Shown one piece after another: positions 17,796-25,805 of a DNA stretch of 64,000 bases. Origin of the DNA: HXMU1420-13 sp965601825 (lineage in GTDB: Bacteria; Bacteroidota; Rhodothermia; Balneolales; Balneolaceae). The DNA lies in NCBI GenBank assembly GCA_965601825.1, contig OZ271839.1, positions 1,302,001 through 1,366,000 of the forward strand. Direction: 5' to 3'. Made by a program: the position numbers and the translations under genes. How positions within the stretch are numbered: the first letter of the stretch is position 1; every line of letters begins with the position of its first letter. The notes beneath the pieces are model-generated. The model did not search any database, was not told the DNA's origin, and saw nothing but the letters and a program-made list of their open reading frames with translations.

Positions 17796-18890
17796 ATGAC
17801 AGAATTATTTACCAAGTTAATAGAAAACAAATATTTCGTTTTTTTTAGTAAGGCGGTTGGCGGAATTGTAATCCTAATCACATTTTATTCATTTTTCATC
17901 AAAGAAAAAGCAAGTCTTAGCTATGATATACTTTTCAATGAGAGTATAATAGACTTAAGAGAAGATGTCGAAAATCTCAAGGTATTGTATGATAGTATTG
18001 ATGTTGTAAAAGATGATTTTCAACTTTCTAGTTTAGTAATTAGAGTTCAAAATAAGGGGCAGAAAAGTTTAACTCTGGATCGGTACGATCCAAGCTATTT
18101 GCCCGGCCTAACTATTCAAAATGCAAAGATTTTAAGCTATGAAGTAACTTCAACAAGTGATGAATATCTCTCAATCTCAGTTGATTTATCTATTTCAGAT
18201 AATAACTTGTCATTTAATCAAGTAATAATTGACTCAAAAGATTTTTTCGATATTAAAATTTTAACAATACATCCTGATTCTTTGAGGCCTGAGGTTCTAT
18301 CTACTGGAAAAATAGCAGGAATTGATGAGATTCAAGTAATAAACAGCTATGATGAAAGACGTGAAACTACTTTTTTTGAAGATGTCTTTGTCGGTAGTTT
18401 TCTGGTTCAAGTTTTTAAAATATTTACTTACACTCTCGCTTTTTTTGTATTGTTGATTATTTTAATTGCAATCGTATCAGCCCCTTCAGAAAAGTATTAT
18501 CAAAAAAAGAGAGTGAGATTAGTTGATAAATTTATAATTGAATATGAACAATACAGTAAAATGGGATCAGATATCATATTCAAATGGTTTATATCTAAAC
18601 ATGAAGTTGATTTTTTAAAGAATATAATTCTGCAAGTATCATTACTGCATAATTTGAATTCTAACAGTCAAAACCTTGATGTATTTATTGAGTTGATTGA
18701 TGAAGATAGTATAGAGGCTTTTAGGAACTTTGCTCGCGAAACAAATGAGACAGAAAAGCAAAGGCATTTTGAATCGACGTTTTTAAGTAGGATGGCTCTA
18801 GTTATGTATGATAAAAAAGGCTTCATATTTCAAGAGGCAAGAATAAAAATGTTGAATGATTTCTACTTATTCATCCAAGAGAATTACTAG
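17796..18890 (+). CDS. Unknown two-helix membrane protein
   Basis: Not recognised. It is 364 aa with an N-terminal helix (about 11-32, VFFSKAVGGIVILITFYSFF) and a second helix (about 205-230, ending LLIILIAIVSAP). Between them is a mostly beta-looking region of about 170 residues with acidic character, likely periplasmic. The C-terminal 130 residues after SEKYYQKKRVR look helical and cytoplasmic, with no catalytic motif. The start ATG lies 3 nt after the sulfotransferase stop, but AT-rich codon use differs from that gene, suggesting a later insertion. It is the first of three unrecognised same-strand genes. Confidence 0.6.
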   Translation: MTELFTKLIENKYFVFFSKAVGGIVILITFYSFFIKEKASLSYDILFNESIIDLREDVENLKVLYDSIDVVKDDFQLSSLVIRVQNKGQKSLTLDRYDPSYLPGLTIQNAKILSYEVTSTSDEYLSISVDLSISDNNLSFNQVIIDSKDFFDIKILTIHPDSLRPEVLSTGKIAGIDEIQVINSYDERRETTFFEDVFVGSFLVQVFKIFTYTLAFFVLLIILIAIVSAPSEKYYQKKRVRLVDKFIIEYEQYSKMGSDIIFKWFISKHEVDFLKNIILQVSLLHNLNSNSQNLDVFIELIDEDSIEAFRNFARETNETEKQRHFESTFLSRMALVMYDKKGFIFQEARIKMLNDFYLFIQENY

Positions 18891-19153
18891 AATGAGTATA
18901 AACTTGTTGTGATATTCTCTTTATCAATCCTACAAATCTAATCAGTTATAGGTTTTGAAAGCAATTTCATTATTCAGTGTTAGCTCGAACGGCAAGCCAC
19001 ATTGATTATATCTCTAAAAATTTAATGACTATGAATACTTCTTATAGATAACTGAAATTCCATATAGTATTCATTTTCTAGGCCTTAGATTTTTCTGATA
19101 GTAACCAAAGAATTAATTAAACTATAGTTACGGTTTAATTTATATTCTTGGAT
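18891..19153. other. AT-rich 263-bp gap, no gene seen
   Basis: No ORF above a few codons and no convincing terminator or structured RNA was found. GCTCGAACGGCAAGCC (about 18980-18995) is a lone GC-rich patch. The gap presumably carries the promoter for the next gene. Confidence 0.4.
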
Positions 19154-20029
19154 ATGGCGGATACGAGTGGAACATATTTGTTGGCAAGGGTGCATAAGGC
19201 TGGGGAGTTAACGGATCAAGTGATTTTTGATTCGATATTGAACCCTAAACCTATCTTAGTTCGAAAAAACGCTTGGACTTTTATTAGAGTTATTGGATTT
19301 AATAGATTTATATATGGTGAGTTGGTTAAATATGAACCTGATGGAGAAGTGACAATTATTGATGATGGAGTAGGTACTGAAAATCAAAAGAAAGAACCTA
19401 ATTTGAAAAAAGCATCTAGTCCGTTCGTGTTCATACCAGAATTCTCAGGAATTTGTTTTATGAAGGCTTCACGTCAAATAACTGAAAGGAATTTTGGCAA
19501 AAGGTTCAGTAAAATCATTCGTGAGACTAATGATGATTTTTTTGTGGAATGTGAAGTAGAAATGATTGCAGATTTGCAAGGGTTCATTGAAAAATTAAGT
19601 GTATTTACATCGATTGAAAGAATATATGCCAAGGTTTTCCCAACCAATCCACTTTTTGGTCATTATTGGAAATCACTTGATGAGTATTTGAAGAAAAGAA
19701 ATACTAATACTCTCAAAATTGATGAGACTAGTTATCTAGATGAGTCTATTCAAACTAATTTATCATCAGTTGCAGCTCAGATATTGTCAGGTGCTATTGA
19801 AGAAACTGATAATGTGGATATAACAGATCAAGCATTACTTTTGGCCATCGATGGATATGGAAGTGCTATTGTTGAAGGTTCTGAGAAAAAAGTCTATAGA
19901 AAACTTGATACATCTATGACAACAAAGAATTTTCAGTTTAGTAGGGAGCCCGAACCTGTGGAATTATATAAGAAAGCATACGAAGAATTTGCTCAAATAA
20001 ACAAAGAAAGGGGTTTGTCTCATAAATAG
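19154..20029 (+). CDS. Unknown cytoplasmic protein, weakly DUF4747-like
   Basis: Not securely recognised. From ATG 19154 (MADTSGTYLLARVHKAG) it is 291 aa; a TTG two codons upstream is possible. There is no signal peptide or membrane segment. The N-terminal half is beta-rich (WTFIRVIGFNRFIYGELVKY; then FVFIPEFSGICFM), followed by VECEVEMIADLQGFIEKL and SIERIYAKVFPTNPLFGHYW. This order of a charged strand, a helix and a (I)xRI.....PTNP strand recalls DUF4747-type proteins of unknown function, from memory only. It is AT-rich and shares a strand with a small membrane protein that may overlap its end. Confidence 0.5.
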   Translation: MADTSGTYLLARVHKAGELTDQVIFDSILNPKPILVRKNAWTFIRVIGFNRFIYGELVKYEPDGEVTIIDDGVGTENQKKEPNLKKASSPFVFIPEFSGICFMKASRQITERNFGKRFSKIIRETNDDFFVECEVEMIADLQGFIEKLSVFTSIERIYAKVFPTNPLFGHYWKSLDEYLKKRNTNTLKIDETSYLDESIQTNLSSVAAQILSGAIEETDNVDITDQALLLAIDGYGSAIVEGSEKKVYRKLDTSMTTKNFQFSREPEPVELYKKAYEEFAQINKERGLSHK

Positions 20030-20069
20030 AGTTACTCAACTATATCGGGATTTTGTCATTGCTCCAGAA

Positions 20070-20483
20070 TTGTGGGGAAGTGTAATTCTACTAGTAATTT
20101 CTTGTTTGCTAATTGATGAGCTTCATATTCTTTATTTATTTTTTGTAGAAAATGATCTGTTAAAATTTTCCTATGTGTTTCCAAGTTTATTGGTTGCAGC
20201 TACTTATGCAAGACTCGATAAATTGCTAAAACCCAGTGATGAAAAAAAATCTTTACTTTATAAGTGGGACGAATACGTTCATTTCAGGGCTAATGCATAT
20301 TTAGCACTTTTCTTTTTATCAATCTCTTTTCTAATGAGTCTCCCACTTTTTTTTAAGTACACATTTATCTCTACTGCTTTCGAAGCTGCATTAATATTGA
20401 TTTCTTATTTCATGGGGATGTTTAGTTTTATATCAATTTTGTTTGCGTCTAATGAAATTGATCGAAAGCTAAATGCGAATTAG
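20070..20483 (+). CDS. Unknown small multi-helix membrane protein, start uncertain
   Basis: Not recognised. From TTG 20070 it is 137 aa with about four hydrophobic helices (near 3-22, 32-46, 76-94, 104-126). The same frame is open back to 20001 and reads INRVTQLYRDFVIAPELWG, which looks like real protein, but it holds no ATG, GTG or TTG before 20070. An ATA at 20022 that overlaps the upstream stop could be a rare start. It probably forms a unit with the preceding cytoplasmic protein. Confidence 0.55.
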   Translation: MWGSVILLVISCLLIDELHILYLFFVENDLLKFSYVFPSLLVAATYARLDKLLKPSDEKKSLLYKWDEYVHFRANAYLALFFLSISFLMSLPLFFKYTFISTAFEAALILISYFMGMFSFISILFASNEIDRKLNAN

Positions 20484-20536
20484 TCCCTCTAATACTTTTT
20501 AATTACAGATGCCCTCTTGCATCTATACATAGCACC

Positions 20537-20603
20537 TTGAATATTGAAAATTGATTATTGAATGTTCTCTATTCCTAATTGAACAATTCTTAATCGATCA
20601 TTG
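20537..20603. repeat. Heptad array TTGAATA/TTGAAAA/TTGATTA... before Y-polymerase stop
   Basis: Successive 7-bp words TTGAATA, TTGAAAA, TTGATTA, TTGAATG, TTCTCTA, TTCCTAA, TTGAACA run in register from 20537 to 20585. Degenerate words continue to the base before the polymerase stop codon (20604-20606 on the minus strand). Confidence 0.75.
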
Positions 20604-21944
20604 TCATACGTTTCGCTCCAAAAAGTGCGTATTTCCTTCCACCCGATGCATGGTGTTGGCGCTAATCACCGTTCCTTTGCCGTAACGATTGTTGATTTCA
20701 TCCAGGGCTTCGTAGCGAGCTACGTGTTCGGCTTCATCTTGGAAAAAGAGATTCATCTGGCTGGTTTTGTCAATAGTATGGGTTCCGATCATCATATTCC
20801 GTATTTCCATTCCTTGCTCAGCGGCTTTTGTGATGGCTGGGAGAATACGTTCCATGCAGGCTTCATACACGTATTTGTTGATGTTGGTGAATCCATCGGT
20901 CACGAATCGAAATCCTACCCAGGGTAAATCGGTATCATTGTAGCCAAACATCCCGCTAAAACTGTTTGCACGAATACCATAAGCCCGCATTCGGTAACAA
21001 ATCATCTCAATGCCAATGGCGAACTCTCCTTTGATACGTTCAATATCCGCGCTTCCTTCCGAGAATGTATGACCATAACTCACTCCCCATTTTGGAGAAT
21101 ATTCATCGTTTTCTTCGAGTATGCGTCCCTGATCTTTTCCCGTGATCGTTTGAAAAAGCATTCGCCCAAAGTTGGCTCCAAAAAGTCGGATGAAGGTTCG
21201 AATATTTCCCTTTCTAGCCACATCACCAATGGTTTGATAGCCTTCCGCCCGAAGATGTTCATATCGCTTGCCGCCCACTCCCCAGACTTCGTTTAAATCA
21301 AGAGGATGAATGTAGGCGCGTTCGTCTTCATCCGTCACGATGATACTTACACCCCGAGGTTTATCCAGACTGCTGGAAAGTTTTGCATAGGTTTTGGATC
21401 GAGCAATTCCAATAGCGCCAAATAGTCCGGTTACATCGTAGATTTCTGTTTGAAGTCGCTGTACAAAAGCTCGGATTTCCGGCTCGCTTTTATCTTTCAT
21501 AAAAGTAAGGTCCATGAAATACTCATCCATCGAATAGCGCTCAATCTGGTGAGAATACTTTTTCATGATATGATGAACCTGCTTCGAAATGGCAGTGTAG
21601 GTGGCATAATCTACCTGAAGCATGCACACAAACGGACAGATTTTATAAGCTTCCAGTGCGCTCATTCCCGTTTTGATCCCAAATGCCCTGGCTTCATAAG
21701 AAGCCGTGGCGACAATCCCTTTTACCACTCCATTTTCTTTGCGCCAGCCACCGATTATTAATGGAAGTCCATACATCCGTTTTTTCAATTGCTCCACCTG
21801 AGCATAGTAACAGGCAAAATCAAAATGCATATACAACCGGTCTTTAATCGAGCGATGCTGATGATCTGGATAGACCGTGTTGTATAGCGTGATGCGGTGG
21901 ACATCATTCTCGTGGTGACTTGGATTTCCTCTCTTTTTAGGCAT
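20604..21944 (-). CDS. Y-family (translesion) DNA polymerase, DinB/Pol IV-like
   Basis: Error-prone polymerase for lesion bypass, 446 aa. Catalytic carboxylates are Asp42 in MHFDFACYY and the Asp-Glu pair in YSMDEYFMDLT. VATASYEARAFGIKTGM is the fingers signature. Helix-hairpin-helix region: EVWGVGGKRYEHLRAEGYQTIGD. QMNLFF near the C-terminus fits a sliding-clamp-binding motif. An extra 35-40 residues precede the usual Pol IV start; the ATG at 21944 is kept because the frame is intact, but Met39 is possible. The gene looks visibly more GC-rich than its surroundings, hinting at transfer. It is divergent from an unknown protein gene. Confidence 0.9.
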   Translation of the reverse strand: MPKKRGNPSHHENDVHRITLYNTVYPDHQHRSIKDRLYMHFDFACYYAQVEQLKKRMYGLPLIIGGWRKENGVVKGIVATASYEARAFGIKTGMSALEAYKICPFVCMLQVDYATYTAISKQVHHIMKKYSHQIERYSMDEYFMDLTFMKDKSEPEIRAFVQRLQTEIYDVTGLFGAIGIARSKTYAKLSSSLDKPRGVSIIVTDEDERAYIHPLDLNEVWGVGGKRYEHLRAEGYQTIGDVARKGNIRTFIRLFGANFGRMLFQTITGKDQGRILEENDEYSPKWGVSYGHTFSEGSADIERIKGEFAIGIEMICYRMRAYGIRANSFSGMFGYNDTDLPWVGFRFVTDGFTNINKYVYEACMERILPAITKAAEQGMEIRNMMIGTHTIDKTSQMNLFFQDEAEHVARYEALDEINNRYGKGTVISANTMHRVEGNTHFLERNV

Positions 21945-21966
21945 TTAATTTCAGTTCTAATTGATA

Positions 21967-21985
21967 TGTACAATATATGTGTGTA
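21967..21985. promoter_or_regulatory. Candidate operator in divergent Y-polymerase promoter region
   Basis: TGTACAATATATGTGTGTA lies in the 69-bp gap between the two divergent genes. TGTACA is self-complementary and TGTGTA repeats it imperfectly one turn away. It is a candidate damage-response operator but does not match a LexA box I know for this phylum. Confidence 0.3.
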
Positions 21986-22013
21986 ATTTAAAACGACCAA
22001 ACCCAATTGACGA

Positions 22014-22622
22014 ATGAATAAGTTTCCTTTGGTAGAAATGGTCGCTTTTTTTTGCCGATTTAGTCGGCTGGAAACTCCTGCATGGAGGAAGGGATTTGTT
22101 CGTCATACCAAGCGGATTCGCTCGAGTCACACTAAATTAGAGGGGGGAATAAAGAAGTCGTATTACACAGTAGAGACGAAAGAAGGGGAGATTCTGAATA
22201 TGCAATTGGATCAAGAAGAAATGATCTGGGAGTTAGATCCAATCGAACCTTTTAAGGGTTATGTTGTGGACCGATTGCTGGTATATGTTAAGCGTCACAA
22301 ACATCTTCCTTCCGATTCTCATCGAATTATTCCGTTGAGGTTTGAGCTCATCCCCAAAGAAAGAATGGATCGGAAAAGTCCCATCGAGATGGCTTTAGTT
22401 GATCGAATGCAGCCTTATCGATTTAGGAAAGCTAAAATCTCGGTCCAGGTAAAAGGTATTGAAACGAAGCATCTTGAAAATGTGATGGTGACGAAACATG
22501 CTCATTATGTAGCTGAAGATACCGACGGTCGATTTTATCATTTGGTGTACATTTTAGATGAAGGTGACTGGCGATTTATGCAGGAAGTAGACGAGCAGTT
22601 TCTGTTTGTGAGATCAAAATGA
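22014..22622 (+). CDS. Unknown protein divergent from Y-family polymerase
   Basis: Not recognised. It is 202 aa, strongly basic, with no membrane segment or signal peptide. The N-terminal 45 residues are rich in Arg/Lys and aromatic residues (FFCRFSRLETPAWRKGF). The rest appears as two beta-rich repeats: YYTVETKEGEILNMQLD...WEL near residue 50 and HYVAEDTDGRFYHLVYILDEGDWRF near residue 160. Shared promoter space and similar, more GC-rich composition suggest it moves with the polymerase and may be an accessory factor (inference). Confidence 0.6.
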   Translation: MNKFPLVEMVAFFCRFSRLETPAWRKGFVRHTKRIRSSHTKLEGGIKKSYYTVETKEGEILNMQLDQEEMIWELDPIEPFKGYVVDRLLVYVKRHKHLPSDSHRIIPLRFELIPKERMDRKSPIEMALVDRMQPYRFRKAKISVQVKGIETKHLENVMVTKHAHYVAEDTDGRFYHLVYILDEGDWRFMQEVDEQFLFVRSK

Positions 22623-22684
22623 GCCGATGGAACGATTAAGACTCTCATTAACTTGAGTATTAACAATTCATCAAAGAGTTACCT

Positions 22685-22861
22685 ATGCAAGAGCCAGATC
22701 GAAGACACATTATTGATTACGATGGAATGGGCGATTTTACCCGTTTTAGAACCAGATCTACCAAAGAATATGTGAGCTTGGAAAATGAAGTTCGCCGCTC
22801 ATTCAAAAAGTTTATTGAATACTTTTCCTCAAAAGATTCTGACAAATCTGTTAAGAACTAA
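22685..22861 (+). CDS. Small hypothetical protein, 58 aa
   Basis: Uninterrupted ATG ORF (starts MQEPDRRHIIDYDGM, ends SKDSDKSVKN) of 58 codons plus stop. It is charged and predicted helical in its second half (LENEVRRSFKKFIEYF), with no membrane segment. It lies 62 nt after the polymerase-linked unknown gene on the same strand. Not recognised; coding is supported only by its balanced composition and position. Confidence 0.4.
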   Translation: MQEPDRRHIIDYDGMGDFTRFRTRSTKEYVSLENEVRRSFKKFIEYFSSKDSDKSVKN

Positions 22862-22977
22862 ACTAAGCTGATTCTTCATCAAACTGTTATTAATCCTTCC
22901 TAAGTAAGCTAGAGTTTTCTTACTAGCTAGATTTGTGTATTGCCTAACACATTAGCTGAGAAGAGCCATTTTTATAG

Positions 22978-23041
22978 CTTTAGTAATCACAGTCTGGGCA
23001 GCCCGTTATATACTCACGGAACAATTTTGCCGTTACTAAAG
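22978..23041. promoter_or_regulatory. Structured leader bounded by 9-bp inverted repeat
   Basis: CTTTAGTAA (22978-22986) and TTACTAAAG (23033-23041) are perfect inverted repeats. Between them are smaller complementary pairs (CCGT..ACGG). A separate AGTAAG/CTTACT stem lies just upstream (22903-22924). This could be a leader RNA for the small ORF at 23089. Confidence 0.35.
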
Positions 23042-23088
23042 TGTATTTCAAGAGAAAACAAGAGAATTATCTACTAAAGGACTGCATC

Positions 23089-23268
23089 ATGAAAGAAAAG
23101 GGCAGGACAAAACAAGGGCAGAAAAATAAGAGGAACTATCCCATGACAACCAAAAGGATGACGGAAGAAGAGTTAAAAGACAAGATTGAAGAACTTGTTT
23201 CCCTACTGTTTGAGAAAGAAACAAAAGATGAAAACTCCGGGAACGGAGGAAATATTAAAAAGCTTTAA
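23089..23268 (+). CDS. Small charged hypothetical protein, 59 aa
   Basis: The start is set at ATG 23089 (MKEKGRTKQGQKNKRN) because AAAGGA lies 8 nt upstream; a GTG at 23041 sits inside the leader hairpin and is less likely. The N-terminal part is very basic. The core MTEEELKDKIEELVSLLFEKE is a predicted amphipathic helix, and the tail is hydrophilic. The helix resembles that of the next small ORF (NIEEKLNKLVRLMFEEP). Not recognised. Confidence 0.45.
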   Translation: MKEKGRTKQGQKNKRNYPMTTKRMTEEELKDKIEELVSLLFEKETKDENSGNGGNIKKL

Positions 23269-23308
23269 CATTGAACTTAAGAAAAGACTATCATCTACAT
23301 AGACAACA

Positions 23309-23440
23309 ATGAAATTAGAGGAAACTAAAAACACAGTTAGAGAGACAAAGCTACGTACTATTCCCAATATTGAGGAAAAGTTGAATAAGCTTGTTCGTTT
23401 GATGTTTGAAGAACCAAAGATCGTTACTAAAGCAAAGTAG
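23309..23440 (+). CDS. Small hypothetical protein, 43 aa, paralogue-like
   Basis: ATG ORF of 43 codons (MKLEETKNTVRETK...). Its helix IEEKLNKLVRLMFEEPKI aligns by eye with the helix of the preceding 59-aa ORF, which supports both being real. Its 3' end overlaps the end of the convergent SRAP gene by 14 nt. Not recognised. Confidence 0.4.
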   Translation: MKLEETKNTVRETKLRTIPNIEEKLNKLVRLMFEEPKIVTKAK

Positions 23441-24095
23441 CCGGTTCAATTAACTCTTTACTATTATTTCGAACATTGCCTACTGCTTTTGAGACAATAT
23501 GTTCAGTGATTGCATCTTCTGGATAGGGTTGTATAATATCGAGTAGATATTCTGCTTCTATCTCAGGATTAAGCCAAGCATCAAATTCTGAAGGATGTAA
23601 GAAGGCAGGCATCCGATCATGAATTGGTTCCATTAGACGATTTGGTGAAGTTGTGATCACGGAATATGATCGAGTGCCATCTAAAGGACTTAAATCAGAA
23701 TAAATTCCAGCGGCAACCAGAAAATTGTCTTCTTTCGGGTAAATGTAATGCGGTACTTTTTTGCCTTTTGGGCCTTGCCACTCGTAAAAACCATTCATTG
23801 GAACCAAGCACCTTTTTGATGAAAAAGCGCGCTGCCACATTGGTTTCTTTGTCAAGCTATCATCGCGAGTATTTATTGGGAGAAAAGGTTTTTGTCCTTC
23901 TTTAGGTTTCCATCCCATGAATCCCCAGAACATATTTTCCGCAACTCGTTTACCTGTATCATCCAAATAGGCAACAGGCATTCTATTAGTTGGAGCTACA
24001 TTATAATTAGGAGTGATTTCTCCTCTACGCTCTAATACTCCCAAAAAGTGGTCGATTTCATCCAATAACTTGAATAGAGCGTATCGACCACACAT
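23427..24095 (-). CDS. SRAP-domain DNA-protein crosslinking peptidase (YedK/HMCES)
   Basis: SRAP protein that covalently shields abasic sites in single-stranded DNA, 222 aa. After Met removal Cys2 (MCGRYAL) is the nucleophile. Other active-site segments are NYNVAPTNRMPV, INTRDDSL, NGFYEWQ (catalytic Glu) and IHDRMPAFL (His). It lies 2 nt after purA on the same strand, so it is probably co-transcribed with it, and less than 2 kb from the Y-family polymerase. Abasic-site protection and translesion synthesis are related damage responses, but a functional link here is inference. Confidence 0.94.
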   Translation of the reverse strand: MCGRYALFKLLDEIDHFLGVLERRGEITPNYNVAPTNRMPVAYLDDTGKRVAENMFWGFMGWKPKEGQKPFLPINTRDDSLTKKPMWQRAFSSKRCLVPMNGFYEWQGPKGKKVPHYIYPKEDNFLVAAGIYSDLSPLDGTRSYSVITTSPNRLMEPIHDRMPAFLHPSEFDAWLNPEIEAEYLLDIIQPYPEDAITEHIVSKAVGNVRNNSKELIEPATLL

Positions 24096-24097
24096 GA

Positions 24098-25372
24098 TTA
24101 GCGAATAATAGTTTCCGTACGTTTCGGACCGGTAGATATAATGGTGAACTTCACTCCAAGATAATTCTCGACAAATTCGATATACGATTTTGCTGTCTCA
24201 GGAAGATCTCCCCAATTCGTGATTCCGGAAATATCGGTATCCCAACCGGGAAGGTCCGTGTAGACGGGTTCAATTTTTTCAATTTCTGAAAGACTCAATG
24301 GAAAGACATTTGTTTCTTTACCATCAATAATGTAGCTGGTACATACTTTGATAGTTTCAAAACCATCCATAACATCCATTTTAGTCAGAGTCAGCTCATT
24401 CATGCCATTAATTCTAACAGCATATTTTAGAGCAACAAGATCCAACCACCCACAACGTCTAGGTCGGCCGGTAGTAGCGCCGAACTCATGACCTTTTTTG
24501 CGAAGTTCTTCTCCTGTTTCATCTAACAATTCTGTTGGAAATGGACCATTTCCAACTCTCGTACAATATGCTTTTGTAATACCCATTACATGAGTGATCG
24601 CTGTTGGAGGAACACCTGTACCGGTACAAGCACCACCAGAGGTTGGAGAAGAGGAAGTCACAAAAGGATAGGTTCCATGATCGACATCTAATAAACAACC
24701 CTGAGCTCCTTCAAGCAGAATCTCTTCGCCGTTTTCTATGGCTTCGTGTAAAATGTTTGAGGTATTACAGATATATGGAGTTAGTTGAGAGATTGCATCC
24801 TCTAACGAATTCACAACTTCTTCGGCATCAATTGTTTCCTCTTTGTACATGTTTTCAAGAGCAAAATTGATATCCTTGATATTCTGATTGATCTTATTCG
24901 TAAGAACTTCGCGATCTAGTAAATCAACCATTCTGATTCCAATACGAGCAACTTTGCTTACATAAGCAGGACCGATTCCTCGCCCGGTAGTCCCGATGGC
25001 GTCTTTTCCTTTTCTTTTTTCTCGTAGCTGATCCAGGACTTTGTGGTAAGAAAGGATCACATGAGCAGTTTGGCTAATATAGAATCGATTTTCAAGCGAA
25101 AAACCCATTGCTTTTACACCTTCCATTTCCTTAACCAATGCAATAGGATCAATAACAACACCATTACCAATAATGCATTTTGCATCACCATTGAATATTC
25201 CAGATGGAACCAAGTGAAGAACAACTTCTTTGTCGTCAAATTTTAGGGTATGACCTGCATTTGCCCCCCCTTGAAAACGAGCAACATATTGCGCTTTATC
25301 GCTTAATAGATCAACAATTTTTCCTTTACCTTCGTCGCCCCATTGTGCGCCGATTACAACACGTACTGCCAT
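24098..25372 (-). CDS. purA: Adenylosuccinate synthetase
   Basis: Joins IMP and aspartate using GTP, the first step from IMP to AMP. The 424-aa length is typical. Motifs are GAQWGDEGKGKIVD (residues 8-21, P-loop-like with catalytic Asp), GGANAGHT with catalytic His, GTTGRGIGPAYVSK for IMP, GATTGRPRRCGWLD, and C-terminal TGPKRTETI. It is followed closely by the SRAP gene and separated from the secDF-STAS operon by a terminator. Confidence 0.98.
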   Translation of the reverse strand: MAVRVVIGAQWGDEGKGKIVDLLSDKAQYVARFQGGANAGHTLKFDDKEVVLHLVPSGIFNGDAKCIIGNGVVIDPIALVKEMEGVKAMGFSLENRFYISQTAHVILSYHKVLDQLREKRKGKDAIGTTGRGIGPAYVSKVARIGIRMVDLLDREVLTNKINQNIKDINFALENMYKEETIDAEEVVNSLEDAISQLTPYICNTSNILHEAIENGEEILLEGAQGCLLDVDHGTYPFVTSSSPTSGGACTGTGVPPTAITHVMGITKAYCTRVGNGPFPTELLDETGEELRKKGHEFGATTGRPRRCGWLDLVALKYAVRINGMNELTLTKMDVMDGFETIKVCTSYIIDGKETNVFPLSLSEIEKIEPVYTDLPGWDTDISGITNWGDLPETAKSYIEFVENYLGVKFTIISTGPKRTETIIR

Positions 25373-25385
25373 AAATTAATTGAAA

Positions 25386-25417
25386 TAAAAAAGGGGTGTA
25401 GTAAGGTACACCCCTTT
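25386..25417 (-). terminator. Terminator of the secD-secF-STAS operon
   Basis: On the minus strand AAAGGGGTGT (25408-25417) pairs with ACACCCCTTT (25390-25399), a 10-bp stem with an 8-nt loop followed by a T run. It ends the sec operon before purA. Confidence 0.85.
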
Positions 25418-25439
25418 GAATTAGATTGGTTTAGAGCTA

Positions 25440-25784
25440 TTAACCTTCATTGTACGAATCAACGGCTTTGTCAACTGAATCAAAATGCTTGAATACAGTG
25501 ATAAGCTTCGTAACAATTAATAAACTCTGAATTTTGTCGGTAGCATTTGCAATACGGAGATCACCACCTGATTTTCTCATAGTGGTTAAGCCACCAATTA
25601 GCATACCTAAACCTGAAGAATTCATGAACTTTACTTTAGCCAGATCCACCACAATGTTGGTTTTCCCTGCATCGATTAGCTCATGAAGTTTTTCATTTAG
25701 GCTAACCGCATCAGGTCCACCCATTACATTACCTTTAAATTCGATAACCACACTTCCATAGCGTTCTGAAGTATTAAAGCTCAT
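25440..25784 (-). CDS. STAS-domain anti-anti-sigma factor-like protein
   Basis: A 114-aa single-domain STAS protein of the SpoIIAA type, which bind anti-sigma kinases in their unphosphorylated form. The phospho-acceptor region is KFMNSSGLGMLIGG, with Ser56 the likely target. The length is normal. It is the last gene of a minus-strand run after secD and secF, 21 nt behind secF. No partner kinase is in the window, so its regulatory target is unknown. Confidence 0.88.
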   Translation of the reverse strand: MSFNTSERYGSVVIEFKGNVMGGPDAVSLNEKLHELIDAGKTNIVVDLAKVKFMNSSGLGMLIGGLTTMRKSGGDLRIANATDKIQSLLIVTKLITVFKHFDSVDKAVDSYNEG

Positions 25785-25805
25785 AAGTTTCCTCGTAGAT
25801 ATTCT

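Noticed and set aside
20507..20524. Hairpin AGATGC/GCATCT after the small membrane protein gene
   Set aside because: The 6-bp stem has no following T run, so it is weak as a terminator.
21967..21985. LexA box for the Y-family polymerase
   Set aside because: It does not match the LexA boxes I know from other phyla; kept only as a generic candidate operator.
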